Assembly: GCA_030268105.1 (NCBI GenBank)
Contig: BSDZ01000049.1
Span: 121,300 to 185,299, forward strand
From: Volvox africanus
Taxonomy: Eukaryota; Chlorophyta; Chlorophyceae; Chlamydomonadales; Volvocaceae
DNA length: 64,000 nucleotides
Reading direction: 5' to 3'
Within the stretch, counting starts at the first letter, position 1. Each line of letters starts with the position of its first letter. Under the pieces are notes generated by a model. That model made no database searches and had not been told where the DNA came from. It saw nothing but the letters and a program-made list of their open reading frames with translations. Below are positions 52,422-63,969 of this stretch, in pieces. The translations under genes and the position numbers were made by a program.

Positions 52422-55400
52422 TCAGAGAGGTCCGTCCTTAGACTGTGTCCGCAGCCTAGCTTCATCAAGCAGGGGTTTCATGTCAGGGGTGAAGTTACGT
52501 GCCGGTTCCCAGCTATTGTGCTCAGATGAATACCCAGACCATTTAACCAGGTACTCATGCACATTGCGCTTACGCCTGCCCTTGCCAACACGTCGTGCAC
52601 GGTAATCTAGGATACGTTCGACAGCATACAGGGTCTGCTTACCCGATAACCAGGTAGAGGGATTAGCTTCCGTAACAGGAGGGATGCTATCGTTAGCCTC
52701 AGGTAGAGTACCCCGATATGGACGTACGAGAGATACATGAAATGTGGGATGAATGCGTAGGTCAGATGGGAGTTGTAACTCTACAGCCACCGACCCTACC
52801 ATGCGTACGACAGGATAAGGCCCCACAAAGCGCGGTAATAACTTGCGAGACCCATCAGCCAGGGAACGAAGGTTCTTCGTGCTCAACATAACCAGCTGGC
52901 CCTTAGTGAACATGACGTCCTTTTTGGACTTGTTATAATAGTCCATAGCCCGTTGCTGTGCAGCTTCCAGGCAAGCTTTAGCGTCAGTTAGTCGGGACAC
53001 GAAAGACTTAGCAAACGTTTTTGCAGCTGGAACATTTACGTCCAACTCCCGCCAAACAGGCAAAGCAGGGTTAAAACCGTAATTCAGGAAAAACGGACTA
53101 TTACCAACGGACCGGTTAGTAGCGTTATTAATGGCAAACTCAGCAGCGGCTAGGTAGGTATCCCATGCAGTAGGGGTGCGTCCTGCAAAGTTACGGAGCA
53201 TATCACCCAGGGCACGGTTAACACGCTCTGTTTGCCCATCAGATTGGGGGTGGTAGGCGGTGGACAGGTTCACCCGCATTCCTACCAGAGTCCCCAGGGC
53301 GCCCCAAAACTTACTTGCAAATTGAGTGCCGCGGTCAGATACCACGGACTTGGGGACCCCATGCAAACGTACCACATTGTCGAAAAATAGACGGGCCGTT
53401 TGCTCAGCTGTGCAGGATGATGTCGTGGGGGCCAGGTGGACCATCTTGGTGAAACGGTCGACCAGGACCAGCACGGCATCGTATCCTCCCTCAGTTTTGG
53501 GCAGCGCAACAATAAAGTCCATAGAGACGCTTTCCCACGGAGCGTCAGGAATAGGAAGAGGTTGGAGATGCCCATGTGCTTTACCAGACTGGGCCTTATT
53601 GCGCTGGCACAGGTCGCAACAGAGGACATAATTTTCGGTGTCCTTAGCCATGCGGGGCCACCAGAATTGACGCCGCAAAAGCTCTAGTAACCGCGTGCAG
53701 CCAGGATGCCCAGCAAGAGGGCCGTCATGAAAACGTGAGAGAAGTTCACGACGTAATGAATCGTCGTTAGGTACGACAATCTGACGGTGGGATCCTTCCG
53801 ATCGGATCCATAAGCCATGCTCCTGTACCAAGTGCCCCGTGTTGTTGTGAATTGTGAACCACGGGTCGGCTGCATAAGCCTGTTTCAAGCGCTTGGTAAA
53901 ATCGGAGGGCACGAAGTTAGGTTTTGCCTGAGACCTACTCCGTGTGCTTACCGCCAGAATGGCTGCATGCAGTGAGGGGTGCCTACTGAGAGCATCAGCT
54001 ATGTTAAGTGAGCCGCTCAGGTACTCCCAATCAAAGTTAAACCGTGCCAGGTATTCCATCCAGCGGGCCTGGCGTCGGTTAAGGGAGGGCACACCTTGCA
54101 GAAACGTAAGGGGTTTGTGATCAGTCTTGAGGGCAAAAGGCCGGCCCTCAAGGTAACATCGCCATTCCTTCAAGGCATGTAGGACCGCCAGAAATTCCTG
54201 TTCCCCAGTGGTATAACGGGTTTCAGCCCCCGAAAACTTCTTACTCGTATATGCAATGGGGCGTCCCTGCTGCAACAGAACTGCCCCCGTCCCATGTATA
54301 GATGCATCAGTTATGACCTCTACACGGAACGGCAATGAGTAGTCAGGGAAGTGCAGGATAATATCATCAGAGATAGCACGCTTCAAAGCATCAAAAGCTT
54401 CTTGGCATGCGGGGGTCCAGGCCTCAGGTGAAGAGAAGGCTCCCTTACGTGTGAGGTTTGTTAGCGGTGCAGCAATGACTGAGTAGCGCTCTATGAACTT
54501 ACGAAAGTAGTTGGTCAGGCCCAAAAACTTACGCAGTTCCTGAAGGTTGGAGGGCACTGGCCAATCCCGAACAACAGCAGTTTTCCGGGGGTCCATCCGT
54601 ATGCCACCCTGAGACACTATATGCCCCAGATACTCCACCTGTGGTTGTGCCCAGTGGCACTTAGAACGCTTAGCATACAGCTGCTCACGCCGCAGAACCT
54701 CAAAGACCAGGCGGAGGTGTTGTATGTGCTCCTCACGGGTCTTTGAAAACACCAGGATATCGTCCAGATAACAGATGACGAATTTGTCGATGTATGGCCT
54801 GAAGATGCGGTCCATGACGGCTTGGAACGTTGCAGGGGCGTTCGTCAGTCCGAAACTAAGGACAGTATATTCAAAATGGCCAAACGGCGTACGGAAAGCC
54901 GTTTTAGGGATGTCAGATTCTGCTATACGAATCTGATTATACCCCTGCTGGAGGTCAATAGAGCTAAAGAATGCAGAATCTTTTAGCTTATCCAGCAGAT
55001 CATCGACACGTGGGAGGGGGTAACGGTTCTTAACTGTTGCGGCATTTAACCCCCTATAGTCAATGCACATTCTCAGAGTCCCATCCTTCTTTCCCACAAA
55101 CAGAATAGGGGCGGAGTATGGGGATGTGCTTGGCCGTATCATACCTTTTTTCAGCAGCTCAGTAACCTGTCGTTTGACCTCGTCCAGCTCCAAGGGGCTT
55201 AGCCGATACATGGGGCGGGAAACGGGTACTGCACCAGGCACCAAAGGTATGGTGTGATCCACAGGCCGCATTGGAGGCTTACCAGGGACCTCCTGGAATA
55301 TATCTGCATATTCCTGTAACAGGGCCTCAAGCTCAGGGTCAGTGGCATCAGCTGGGATAGAAGTTGCATTCAGGTGCAACTTGGGCCGTACTAGTAAAGC

Positions 55401-56492
55401 ATGGGCCCCCTTGCGAATCATGCGAACTGCTGCTTTTCTGCCAACAACTTCAGGTTCAGTATGCTGACAGATAGCAGTGGTTGCATAATTAAAGCAAGGC
55501 GCAGGTGTCATCTGATCTGGTGGCTGTCCGGCAGTAGTAAAGGGTACCTTGCAGACTAGATTCCCCTTGCGCAGGCGCAAAGATTTAGCCTCATAGTCAA
55601 GGACAGCCCCATACTGTGCTAGCGTGGAAGAACCCAAGATATACGTGGCAGCGTCAGTTAGCTCAGGCAACACGTATGGGCGGACATTTAACCTTAAAGG
55701 ACCTGCAGATAGACGAAGATTAACCTGCCCCAAGATAGCCTGCTTACCCCCATCAGCAAGGGTAACTTCTGACCAGGAGCATGGGCTAGGTTTCAGGCCA
55801 AGCTGCGTAACCACTGAAGCCGAAATGAAATCATCACTGGCTCCAGAGTCAGCTAGGGCGGTGAACGTACGACCTGCCGTACTTACGGTGATCAGAGGTA
55901 CGCCAGCACCTATCAGGGCAGCAGCTTTAGGCAAGCAGAGAACTGAAATACAGGGTTCAGTCTCAGGCAAGCCCTCCTGAACCGATTTAGGAGCAGCAAA
56001 CCAGACGTCAACAGAGTATGGGCTTCCAGGGAGTTGAACAACCTCACCTGCCATATCAAGGCTATGGAAAAGAGCCGTCCCTGGATTAAACCTTAAGACC
56101 CGTTGCATTCCCGACAGAAAAGAAGGGTTGCGTCGGGACACATACTCAGGCAGCAAGATGCATGCTGAGGTATCAGGGTGTTGACGTTTGCATGCCCTAA
56201 AGAGAGCTAATTGCTTCTGTAGCTCGCAGAGTGAAGAGGGAGTGAACAAGATAGTATGCCCACCCAAGTTAGCGGAGGATAGGGGGCGACCTTGAGGCTC
56301 AAACAGATTACAAAAGCCATCAAAGCCGGCACGGACAGTTCGTGCATCAAAAGAAAAACGTCTCCCTATCACCTGCTCCACTTGGTTTAAAACAGAGGGC
56401 AAAAGAGCCCGTACTGCACGGCACTTTGCTACCATCTGGCCCACAGCAAAGACCCCAGGTGGTGATCCCTCTATACCAGCCTGGGCAAGTTC
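52422..56492 (-). CDS. pol: A7 pol (1,340 aa from first ATG), intact
   Basis: Same domain order and catalytic residues as A3 pol: DSGA protease, YLDD RT, RNase H, HHCC and DDE integrase, chromodomain near the C-terminus. Open from the gag UAG (56493-56495); first ATG at 56444. Substitutions relative to sister copies: VMFTKG for VTFTKG, RALGDML for RVLGDML just after the catalytic Glu, RTQSK for RAQSK at the end. None hits a catalytic residue. Likely translated as a gag-pol fusion by readthrough. Confidence 0.95.
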   Translation of the reverse strand, partial: ELAQAGIEGSPPGVFAVGQMVAKCRAVRALLPSVLNQVEQVIGRRFSFDARTVRAGFDGFCNLFEPQGRPLSSANLGGHTILFTPSSLCELQKQLALFRACKRQHPDTSACILLPEYVSRRNPSFLSGMQRVLRFNPGTALFHSLDMAGEVVQLPGSPYSVDVWFAAPKSVQEGLPETEPCISVLCLPKAAALIGAGVPLITVSTAGRTFTALADSGASDDFISASVVTQLGLKPSPCSWSEVTLADGGKQAILGQVNLRLSAGPLRLNVRPYVLPELTDAATYILGSSTLAQYGAVLDYEAKSLRLRKGNLVCKVPFTTAGQPPDQMTPAPCFNYATTAICQHTEPEVVGRKAAVRMIRKGAHALLVRPKLHLNATSIPADATDPELEALLQEYADIFQEVPGKPPMRPVDHTIPLVPGAVPVSRPMYRLSPLELDEVKRQVTELLKKGMIRPSTSPYSAPILFVGKKDGTLRMCIDYRGLNAATVKNRYPLPRVDDLLDKLKDSAFFSSIDLQQGYNQIRIAESDIPKTAFRTPFGHFEYTVLSFGLTNAPATFQAVMDRIFRPYIDKFVICYLDDILVFSKTREEHIQHLRLVFEVLRREQLYAKRSKCHWAQPQVEYLGHIVSQGGIRMDPRKTAVVRDWPVPSNLQELRKFLGLTNYFRKFIERYSVIAAPLTNLTRKGAFSSPEAWTPACQEAFDALKRAISDDIILHFPDYSLPFRVEVITDASIHGTGAVLLQQGRPIAYTSKKFSGAETRYTTGEQEFLAVLHALKEWRCYLEGRPFALKTDHKPLTFLQGVPSLNRRQARWMEYLARFNFDWEYLSGSLNIADALSRHPSLHAAILAVSTRSRSQAKPNFVPSDFTKRLKQAYAADPWFTIHNNTGHLVQEHGLWIRSEGSHRQIVVPNDDSLRRELLSRFHDGPLAGHPGCTRLLELLRRQFWWPRMAKDTENYVLCCDLCQRNKAQSGKAHGHLQPLPIPDAPWESVSMDFIVALPKTEGGYDAVLVLVDRFTKMVHLAPTTSSCTAEQTARLFFDNVVRLHGVPKSVVSDRGTQFASKFWGALGTLVGMRVNLSTAYHPQSDGQTERVNRALGDMLRNFAGRTPTAWDTYLAAAEFAINNATNRSVGNSPFFLNYGFNPALPVWRELDVNVPAAKTFAKSFVSRLTDAKACLEAAQQRAMDYYNKSKKDVMFTKGQLVMLSTKNLRSLADGSRKLLPRFVGPYPVVRMVGSVAVELQLPSDLRIHPTFHVSLVRPYRGTLPEANDSIPPVTEANPSTWLSGKQTLYAVERILDYRARRVGKGRRKRNVHEYLVKWSGYSSEHNSWEPARNFTPDMKPLLDEARLRTQSKDGPL

Positions 56493-57872
56493 CTAGTGGT
56501 CCTTACCCTTATTTTTCTCCGCCCCCAGCATTGGGCAGGAGTCAACCCTATGTTGGTCGGAACCGCAACGGAGGCACATCCCATGTTGTTTACGGAAATG
56601 GAACTCCCGTCTAGTACATTTGAATGTGGTTAAATATTCCGCTAGGTTCTGCTTGGGCCCCTTCTTCTGCACGTGGCCCCCTTTTGGGGCCAAGTGCCTC
56701 CCCTGCTGTCCGCCGCCCCTCTTAGACTTACCGGCGCCCTTAACCTGCCGCGGCTGATCCTCGTGCCCGGTGATGCCTGGACGAACGGATGCAGCCCGCG
56801 GTTTTTTGGTCGGGGGCGCCGGGGTCTCCTCGTCAGGGTCGTCGCAGGCCATGTCCTGTACCGACAGCATGTTCATTTTGGGACGGGCCAGTTTGTCAGA
56901 TTCCCGTCGGGCCAGTAACCTAAGTTCAGCTCCCAGGGAGAACTGAACCAAGTCTGTATATGACTTAAAGGTTTTACCCGACAGGTCAGTTGCACAGTCC
57001 CCACTAAGGTCGGATGAGAGGCCCTGCTGAAACCAAAACACACGCTCACTATCAGACAGGTCCGCAATGGGCGTGACAAGAGCCTCAAAGCGGCTCTGAT
57101 AGGCAGAGACAGTTTCTCCAGGGCGCATGCGATATTTGCCAGCATTTAATTTCAGGCGTGCCTCAGTGTCACGTGACTGGACCTGGGGTGCAAAACGGAC
57201 AAGCAGTGCTTCTAGCAGTTCCTCAGATGTATAAGAATCCCTTGCGTTAGTCCATTGATCGTGCCATAATCTTGCCGCGCCTTCAAAGGCAGTGGCCAAG
57301 AAAAGACGGCGCGTAGAGTCCTGTTGACCCCCACGGGCTGTGGCAAAGTAGTTCCTAACATTACGGACAAAGGCCCGTGTTAGAGGCGCAGCAACTCGTC
57401 CTAAATCAGAAAGCTTAACATCCATAGGGATATTCAGCTTAGGCACTGCGATCGCTATTTTTATCACCTCGTCCTCATGTCCAGTATGAGGAGGCCCAGG
57501 TGGCCTGGAAGAGGTGCCCGCAACAGCAGCACAAGTTGTTGCGGCAGCAGCGGGAGCCATCCCAGGAATATCCACGGCACCAGGTGTCAAATGGTTTGAC
57601 ACTACAGCAGGGCCATGAACATAAAAAGGGGATGGGGCATAAATAGGTGATGTAGGTGCCTCAGGGGATGCTGTGCCGCCTTGCCTGGGAATAGGTGAAG
57701 GCTGGTTCGGAAGGTCGATACCGCCTGCCACAGCAGCATTTGGTGGCTGTGTCAACCTAGAGAGCCATTCCCACCTATTCGCTTGGCTAGCATTAGCAGC
57801 AATCCGGCCAACAAACTGAAAGGTGTTGGCAGCAAGAGCCGAGACAGCATTCGCTAAGTTCGAGGCTTGCAT
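56493..57872 (-). CDS. gag: A7 gag (459 aa), intact
   Basis: Full capsid domain and canonical zinc knuckle; ends in TAG in frame with pol. It includes the alternative GT-AG block 56856-57467 (612 bp). The sequence at that block's 5' edge (GGACGAG|GTGATA) matches the A3 junction base for base, unlike A2 (GGATGAG), so A3 came from an A7-like parent. Confidence 0.93.
   Translation of the reverse strand: MQASNLANAVSALAANTFQFVGRIAANASQANRWEWLSRLTQPPNAAVAGGIDLPNQPSPIPRQGGTASPEAPTSPIYAPSPFYVHGPAVVSNHLTPGAVDIPGMAPAAAATTCAAVAGTSSRPPGPPHTGHEDEVIKIAIAVPKLNIPMDVKLSDLGRVAAPLTRAFVRNVRNYFATARGGQQDSTRRLFLATAFEGAARLWHDQWTNARDSYTSEELLEALLVRFAPQVQSRDTEARLKLNAGKYRMRPGETVSAYQSRFEALVTPIADLSDSERVFWFQQGLSSDLSGDCATDLSGKTFKSYTDLVQFSLGAELRLLARRESDKLARPKMNMLSVQDMACDDPDEETPAPPTKKPRAASVRPGITGHEDQPRQVKGAGKSKRGGGQQGRHLAPKGGHVQKKGPKQNLAEYLTTFKCTRREFHFRKQHGMCLRCGSDQHRVDSCPMLGAEKNKGKDH
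56856..57467 (-). other. Candidate alternative intron inside A7 gag (612 bp)
   Basis: Same ends as 35927-36538; absent from A3. Confidence 0.6.
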
Positions 57873-58076
57873 ATTGTATGCCTGAAAGCCTAACAGATCG
57901 AACTGCGAGTGACTGTTCTGGCGAAAGGCAAAGCAAAGGCAAGGACCAGGGCCTACCCAACGCTTGGATGCCTTCGATGAACTTCAAAAATTTTGAAGTC
58001 CGCGCGTGAAGTTGATTTGCGATGGATCGGAGTGACTGGGCAGAGGTGCCGCTCCGAAGGGTCTGAGGTGTTGACA

Positions 58077-58430
58077 CTGCAGAAGCACTCACGGCGGTTG
58101 GAACAAACACAATACCTTTCAAGTAATAGAGATATATATGTATTAGTGAAAGCCGAAGTGAATTCACGAAGTCGACTCCTCGTTGGATTCGATGCGAAGG
58201 TACTATCGAACCCGCAACTACAGGGATTCCTCAGCAAAACTGCAATACAAGTTCTAGATAGAAAGCAGTGTTGCAGGAAGATATTACCTAACAGAGAAGG
58301 CAGAATTGTCTAGGTCGCGAGCCACGTTGACCGCGACTAACTTAGAGATTGACTTTAACAGAAAGCACAGCCAAACTCACAGAGAGCAGGTTCTAAGTGT
58401 CACTAGACTAATTTCGTGAATATTACAGAC
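58077..58430 (-). other. Intron in A7 gag leader (354 bp)
   Basis: Same GT-AG ends as the A2 intron. Four bases longer because of a small difference (GGTACTATCGAACCC here, GGTTAGTACCC in A2). Length variation within the intron, with exons unchanged, fits non-coding status. Confidence 0.8.
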
Positions 58431-58530
58431 CGGTGGTAGCCGCAGCGAAAATGGCGGCGCCCAGCTCCTCAGGCAATGTCTCCATGTCCAGAGGGATGTC
58501 GGCAGGAGGAAGATCGTGGTCGATGTCCAT
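58431..58530 (-). CDS. A7 gag leader exon 1
   Basis: MDIDHDLPPADIPLDMETL and on, ending at the phase-1 donor; exon 2 is 57873-58076. Confidence 0.55.
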
Positions 58531-58662
58531 TTATAAAAGGGCAGCTTGAGTGGCTTGAGCGCGTTGCGCGGTTAGAGTGGCTTGAGCAGTTACCACAGAA
58601 AGACTTGAGAAGGCTTGAACGATTTCAGCGGAAGACTTGACGAGACGTCCCAGGGAGGAACG

Positions 58663-58674
58663 GTCTCGATACCA
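58663..58674 (-). promoter_or_regulatory. A7 primer-binding site
   Basis: TGGTATCGAGAC on the minus strand, three bases from the 5' LTR. Confidence 0.65.
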
Positions 58675-58677
58675 GCT

Positions 58678-59100
58678 TGTTGTATATGGTACCCACGAAG
58701 GGTGGTATCAAAAGATACCGGTTGTTGTGCCAGAGCCCGATTAAGTAGAGCCGCCGACTAGGTCGTACTTGAGAGACCATAAGGCCTCGAACCGGGCGTG
58801 ACCTTCAGAAGTCACCACTACAACCGGAGATTCAGTGAACCAGGAACCAGATGTTCCACCATTTACCATTCAGGCGGTAAATGGCCCATTCCATACAGGT
58901 TATGGAGTAACCGACAGGTTCGGATGTTTCAGGAAGTCGGTTAGTATTGGTCGTCGACAGCCGAGACCAAATCTACAAATCGAATGCCAGATGGAAACAT
59001 GAAACAGTTAATATGATAATTAAATATATTATATTATAAAATAATAAACAGATAATTATTATATCTTAATGAATTACCGAAATGCATTAAGGATACAACA
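58678..59100 (-). repeat. A7 5' LTR with TATA-rich U3
   Basis: 423 bp. The element-sense start holds TTTATTATTTTATAATATAA (about 59028-59047), the likely core promoter region; no transcription start can be read from sequence alone. Confidence 0.93.
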
Positions 59101-59105
59101 GTATG

Positions 59106-61952
59106 CGGCATGTCCACCGGTTCGAGCCGGGCACTGTTTTGTTTAATGGTGTGGATCGGGAGGGTACGCTGGCTCCGTGGCCACACCTATCCTACTCGGT
59201 TGACGTTTGGTACGAAGCTCCTGATGGGGGTGCCGTTGGTTACGGACCCGCCTTAAGTGCACTGACGTTGTCTGCTGGGCATTCGCTCGTAGATAACCGT
59301 GTCCCTGTGGTTCAGATCGGTTTGAATGGCCGTACTCTGAAGGCACTTGTTGACACCGGTGCCAGCGACGACTTCATCTCTGTCGCAGAGGTGAATGCGC
59401 TGGGGTTGTCCCCAGAGTCGTCTGATTGTCCACAGGTTACCCTTGCTGACGGGGGTAAGCATCCCATCGTGGGCAGGATTACCCTTAGCCTATCGTTAGG
59501 CCCTTTGCGTGTTGTGACCCGACCGTACGTGCTGCAGGGCTTAGCAGAGACTGCACCGTACATAATGGGGTCGTCGACATTACGACAGTACCGCGCGCGC
59601 ATCGACATGGAGACCGCAACCCTGCATATGTGCAAGGGTACTCTGTCGATTAAGGTACCTTTCCTGTCGTTTGAACATGTCACACCAAAGGAGGGCGAAA
59701 CTGAGGCGGTGCCTATGGTTAATTTCGCTGTGACCGCAATGGCCGCGCGAATCGAACCAGAGCTAGTCGGGCGTAAGGAGGCCGTCCGTTTGTTACGGAA
59801 GGGCGCGCACGGACTGCTTTTAAGGCCGCGGGTGAGCTGTTGTGTCACCACCGCGCAGATTTCTGCAGATCCTGAGGTTGAGGCCCTACTGTCGCAGTAT
59901 GAGGACGTCTTTAAAGATATCCCCGGCCTACCACCTATGCGTCCTGTTGATCACACAATCCCTCTCATGCCTGGAGCGCAGCCTACAGCCCGGCCAATGT
60001 ACAGGTTGAGTCCATTGGAGCTGGATGAGGTAAAGCGCCAGGTGACGGATTTGCTCGCGAAGGGTATGATACGCCCCAGCACATCCCCGTTTTCTGCACC
60101 GATTTTGTTTGTCGGTAAGAAGGATGGGACCTTGCGCATGTGCATTGATTACCGGGGGTTAAATGCGAATACTGTGAAAAATCGCTACCCTTTGCCACGC
60201 GTTGACGACCTGTTGGATAAGCTGAAGGGCTCGGCTTATTTTTCCTCAATTGACTTACAACAGGGCTACAATCAGATTCGCATCGCTGCCTCTGATATCC
60301 CGAAAACCGCTTTTCGGACGCCCTTCGGTCACTTTGAGTATACGGTCCTATCATTTGGTTTGACTAATGCCCCTGCGACGTTTCAGGCGGTTATGGACCG
60401 AATGTTCAGGCCGTTTATCGACAGGTTCGTTGTTTGCTACCTGGATGACATCTTGGTATATTCTAAAACGCGCGAGGAGCACTTGGAGCATCTTCGGCTC
60501 GTGCTCGACGTTATGAGGCGGGAGCAATTGTTTGCTAAACGCGCCAAATGCTTTTGGGCGCAGCCTCAGGTGGAATATTTGGGCCACATTGTGTCGGCCA
60601 CCGGTGTGAAGATGGACCCGCGGAAGGTCGCCGTGGTTTGCGATTGGCCCGCGCCTCAGAACCTCACGGAGCTGCGTAAGTTCCTTGGCTTGACCAATTA
60701 TTTCCGGAAGTTCATTGAAAAATATTCCATCATTGCGGCCCCGCTTACTAACTTAACTCGCAAAGGCGTTTTCGTTTCGCTCGAGTCGTGGACGTCGCAA
60801 TGCCAGCGTGCATTCGAAGAGCTCAAACGAATCGTTGCCGAAGATGTCACCCTTGCATTCCCTGATTACTCGTTGCCATTTCGCGTTGAGGTAGTGTCTG
60901 ATGCCTCAATATTTGGAAGCGGCGCTGTATTGTTACAGGAAGGGCGACCGATCGCCTTCACGAGTAAGAAGTTTTCTGGTGCGGAAATTCGCTACACCAC
61001 CGGGGAACAGGAGCTTCTGGCTGTGCTGCATGCTTTAAAGGAATGGCGCTGTTACCTCGAGGGACGCCCGTTTACTTTAAAGACTGACCATAAGCCCCTA
61101 ACGTTTTTGCAAAGCGTTCCAACGTTGAACCGCCGTCAAGCTAGGTGGATGGAATATCTAGCTAGGTTCAACTGCACCTGGGAGTATATTTCTGGTAAAT
61201 TGAATATTGCCGATGCTCTCAGTCGACATCCGTCGCTACACGCTGCAATTTTGGCAGCGCCCGTCGTGCGGCCGCGTAGCGAGGAGGTACCGATCGCGAC
61301 GGACCTCGCGGAGCGGTTGAAGGTTGCCTACAACGCAGACGCCTGGTTCGCGGACCCGGCTAATGTAGAAAACCTTCGCAAGCAGAATGGCCTTTGGCTA
61401 CGGACGGAGGGTGCAGCTACGCAAATCGTCGTTCCGAACGACGACGCGCTACGCTACGACATCCTTGCGCGGTTCCACGAGGACCCGTTAGCAGGACACC
61501 CTGGTAGCAAGCGATTGATCGACTTGGTGCAACGTTCCTTTTGGTGGCCTCGTTTGGCTAAGGATGCGGCGAACTTCGTCCAGACATGCAGTCTGTGCCA
61601 GCGCAATAAGGCTTTGTCCGGTAAGGGCCATGGGTTGTTGCAACCGTTGCCTGTCCCGGATGCGCCTTGGGAAAGTGTTTCCATGGACTTCGTAGTCGCG
61701 CTGCCCAAAACTGAGGGGGGATACGACGCGGTGTTCGTAATGGTCGATCGTCTGACTAAGATGGTTCACCTAGCACCATGCACATCATCCTGCACGGCTG
61801 AGCAAACCGCACGTTTGTTTTTTGACAATGTGGTTCGGTTACACGGGATTCCCAAAAATGTGATCTCGGACCGCGGTGGACAGTTTACGTCTAAGTTTTG
61901 GGAAGCGCTCTGCAAACTAGTTGGCATGCGCGTCAACCTGAGCACGGCGTAG
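59106..61952 (+). pseudogene. B2 pol, main part up to the integrase UAG
   Basis: Resumes at [10 protein letters not shown] and covers protease, RT (YLDD), RNase H and integrase to TAG 61950-61952, the same stop as in B1. Very close to B1; examples of change are Cys for Arg in VVRDWP and Arg for His in LTHKG. Confidence 0.92.
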
Positions 61953-62762
61953 CACCCGCAGACTGATGGTCAAACCGAACGCACAAACTGCACGTTGGGT
62001 GATATGTTGCGCAATTATGCTGGTCGCACACCACTTGTTTGGGATACATATTTGACTGCGGCAGAATTCGCGCTTAACAATGCTGTTAACCGCTCTACAG
62101 GCAAAAGTCCGTTCTTTCTTAACTACGGGTTTCATCCCGCGCTACCCGTGTGGCGTGAGTTGGAAGTGAACGTGCCTGCTGCTAAACTTTTTGCCAAGTC
62201 GTTTATGTCCCGAATCACAGACGCGAAGTCGTGTTTGGACGCGGCGCAGCAACGAACGACAGAATACTACAACAAATCCTGCTTGGAAGGGCAACTCGTG
62301 TTGCTAAGCACCAAGAACTTGCGTTCCTTGGCCGACGGATCCCGAAAACTCTTACCCCGCTGGATTGGCCCATATCCTGTCGTGCGCATGGTTGGGAATG
62401 TGGCTGTGGAGCTTGCATTGCCCACTGATATGACCATTCACCCCACGTTTCACGTATCGCTTGTTCGTCCGTATCGTAGTACGGAACCCGTCCCTGAGCC
62501 TGCTAACGCCCCCGCAGCGATCGAACCAGTTCCCGAGACCTGGATCGCTGGTAAACAGAAGTTTTACGATGTGGAGCGGGTGTTAGATTATCGCGCGCGT
62601 CGTGTGGGCCGACACCGACGTAAGCGAACAGTACACGAGTACTTGGTTAAGTGGACAGGGTATACCGACGAGCACAACTCATGGGAACCAGCACGCAACT
62701 TCTCACAGGACATGAAACCCCTGCTCGAAGAAGCCCGCAAACGTGCCACGCAAACCCAATGA
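61953..62762 (+). pseudogene. B2 pol C-terminal part: integrase end and chromodomain
   Basis: HPQTDGQTER (the canonical Gln is kept, unlike B1), integrase C-terminal domain and chromodomain, TGA stop. Same frame as upstream. Confidence 0.85.
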
Positions 62763-62821
62763 CCCCTGCAGTCGATGCTGTATGATGTAGCGAGGACGCT
62801 GCATACGGGAGGGGGGATAAT

Positions 62822-63646
62822 TGTTGTGCTACGGTTTATTTCCCGCCGACGCGTAGGTCGACGCGATCCTACGAGGCGAAGTGCTTTTGTGATGAACGCA
62901 TTGCATATGAATGAATCTGCATGATATAAATGTATTCGTGTACATTTATATATGCATCTGGCATGTTGTCATGATCCATCGCGACATCGCACCATGGCAA
63001 ATCCGCCTAGCATGCATGAATGACCTAATCATTGAAGTGCGCATTATGCTCGTGCTACGAAACGATAAGTAATATTATCTGATATAATATTACTTCATTA
63101 AAGCACACGTTGAGAGCGCCGCACTCGTCGCGATGCATGCCCTGCAACCGGATATCGTTATCCGGACCCTTGCATCATGCGAATGCCGGAAAGGCTTATA
63201 CGTTGTTATGCGTAGACATCGCCTAGACGCAGTAGGGTTGTCACATCTAGGATCGGCCTCCTAATGTGAATCGTACGGCATTGCGATGCTGCGAGTATAA
63301 CAGATGCGAGGACGGCTAAGCTAAAAAAGACATTCGATACCGGAGAACACTTGTGTGTTCTACATTACTATTACTATACGATATTCTACTTAGCCCGAGC
63401 TAAAGCCTGAACTTCGCTAATCACCGCCGCGTGATGATTGCTCGCTTCCGGCGCTGACGGCGATTTCGTCCATTGCATCGTTCTGACCCGTAATACTGTA
63501 AGTTATATCTCTCTTCGTCTTGAAGTCTTCCGCTGTCTCTGTTTGCTCTTGCTTGCCTTGCTGTACTTGCAAGTGCTCGCGCATCGGTGTCGATAGTCTC
63601 CAGACGCGCAGATACTCATGAGCAAACGCGAACGAGAGGTACAACA
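62822..63646 (+). repeat. B2 3' LTR (825 bp), diverged
   Basis: Preceded by the polypurine tract. It differs from the other three B LTRs at well over a dozen positions, all between about 62955 and 63410, including a net loss of several bases (GCTAAGCTAAAAAAG for GCTAAGTAAGATAGATAAAAAAG). The outer parts are unchanged. Confidence 0.93.
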
Positions 63647-63651
63647 GTATC

Positions 63652-63921
63652 AGGGTGTTGACGTTTGCATGCCCTAAAGAGAGCTAATTGCTTCTGTAGC
63701 TCGCAGAGTGAAGAGGGAGTGAACAAGATAGTATGCCCACCCAAGTTAGCGGAGGATAGGGGGCGACCTTGAGGCTCAAACAGATTACAAAAGCCATCAA
63801 AGCCGGGACGGACAGTTCGTGCATCAAAAGAAAAACGTCTCCCTATCACCTGCTCCACTTGGTTTAAAACAGAGGGCAAAAGAGCCCGTACTGCACGGCA
63901 CTTTGCTACCATCTGGCCCAC
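63652..63921 (-). pseudogene. A6 pol N-terminal part
   Basis: MGQMVAKCRAVRALLPSVL onward to the B2 junction; has Pro for Ala in TVRPGFDG, as in A2. Confidence 0.9.
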
Positions 63922-63969
63922 AGCAAAGACCCCAGGTGGTGATCCCTCTATACCAACCTGGGCAAGTTC

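Larger units (their letters stand above)
51930..59100 (-). mobile_element. Ty3/gypsy chromovirus A7, complete and young (7,171 bp)
   Basis: Both LTRs, polypurine tract, pol, UAG, gag, leader with intron and primer-binding site are all present and uninterrupted. Flanked by GTATG (51925-51929 and 59101-59105). I see one difference between the two 423-bp LTRs (CCACAAAT versus CTACAAAT near 58972), so the insertion is recent. It lies in B2, whose twin B1 lacks it, so it postdates the duplication. Best candidate in the window for an element able to move. Confidence 0.95.
49006..63646 (+). mobile_element. Ty3/gypsy chromovirus B2, interrupted by A7
   Basis: 5' LTR 49006-49837, leader, gag, pol split by A7 (51930-59100), polypurine tract, 3' LTR 62822-63646. 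Flanked by GTATC (49001-49005 and 63647-63651). Shares with B1 the insertion site and the integrase TAG, so the two are copies of one insertion. The right LTR is unusually diverged. Confidence 0.95.
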
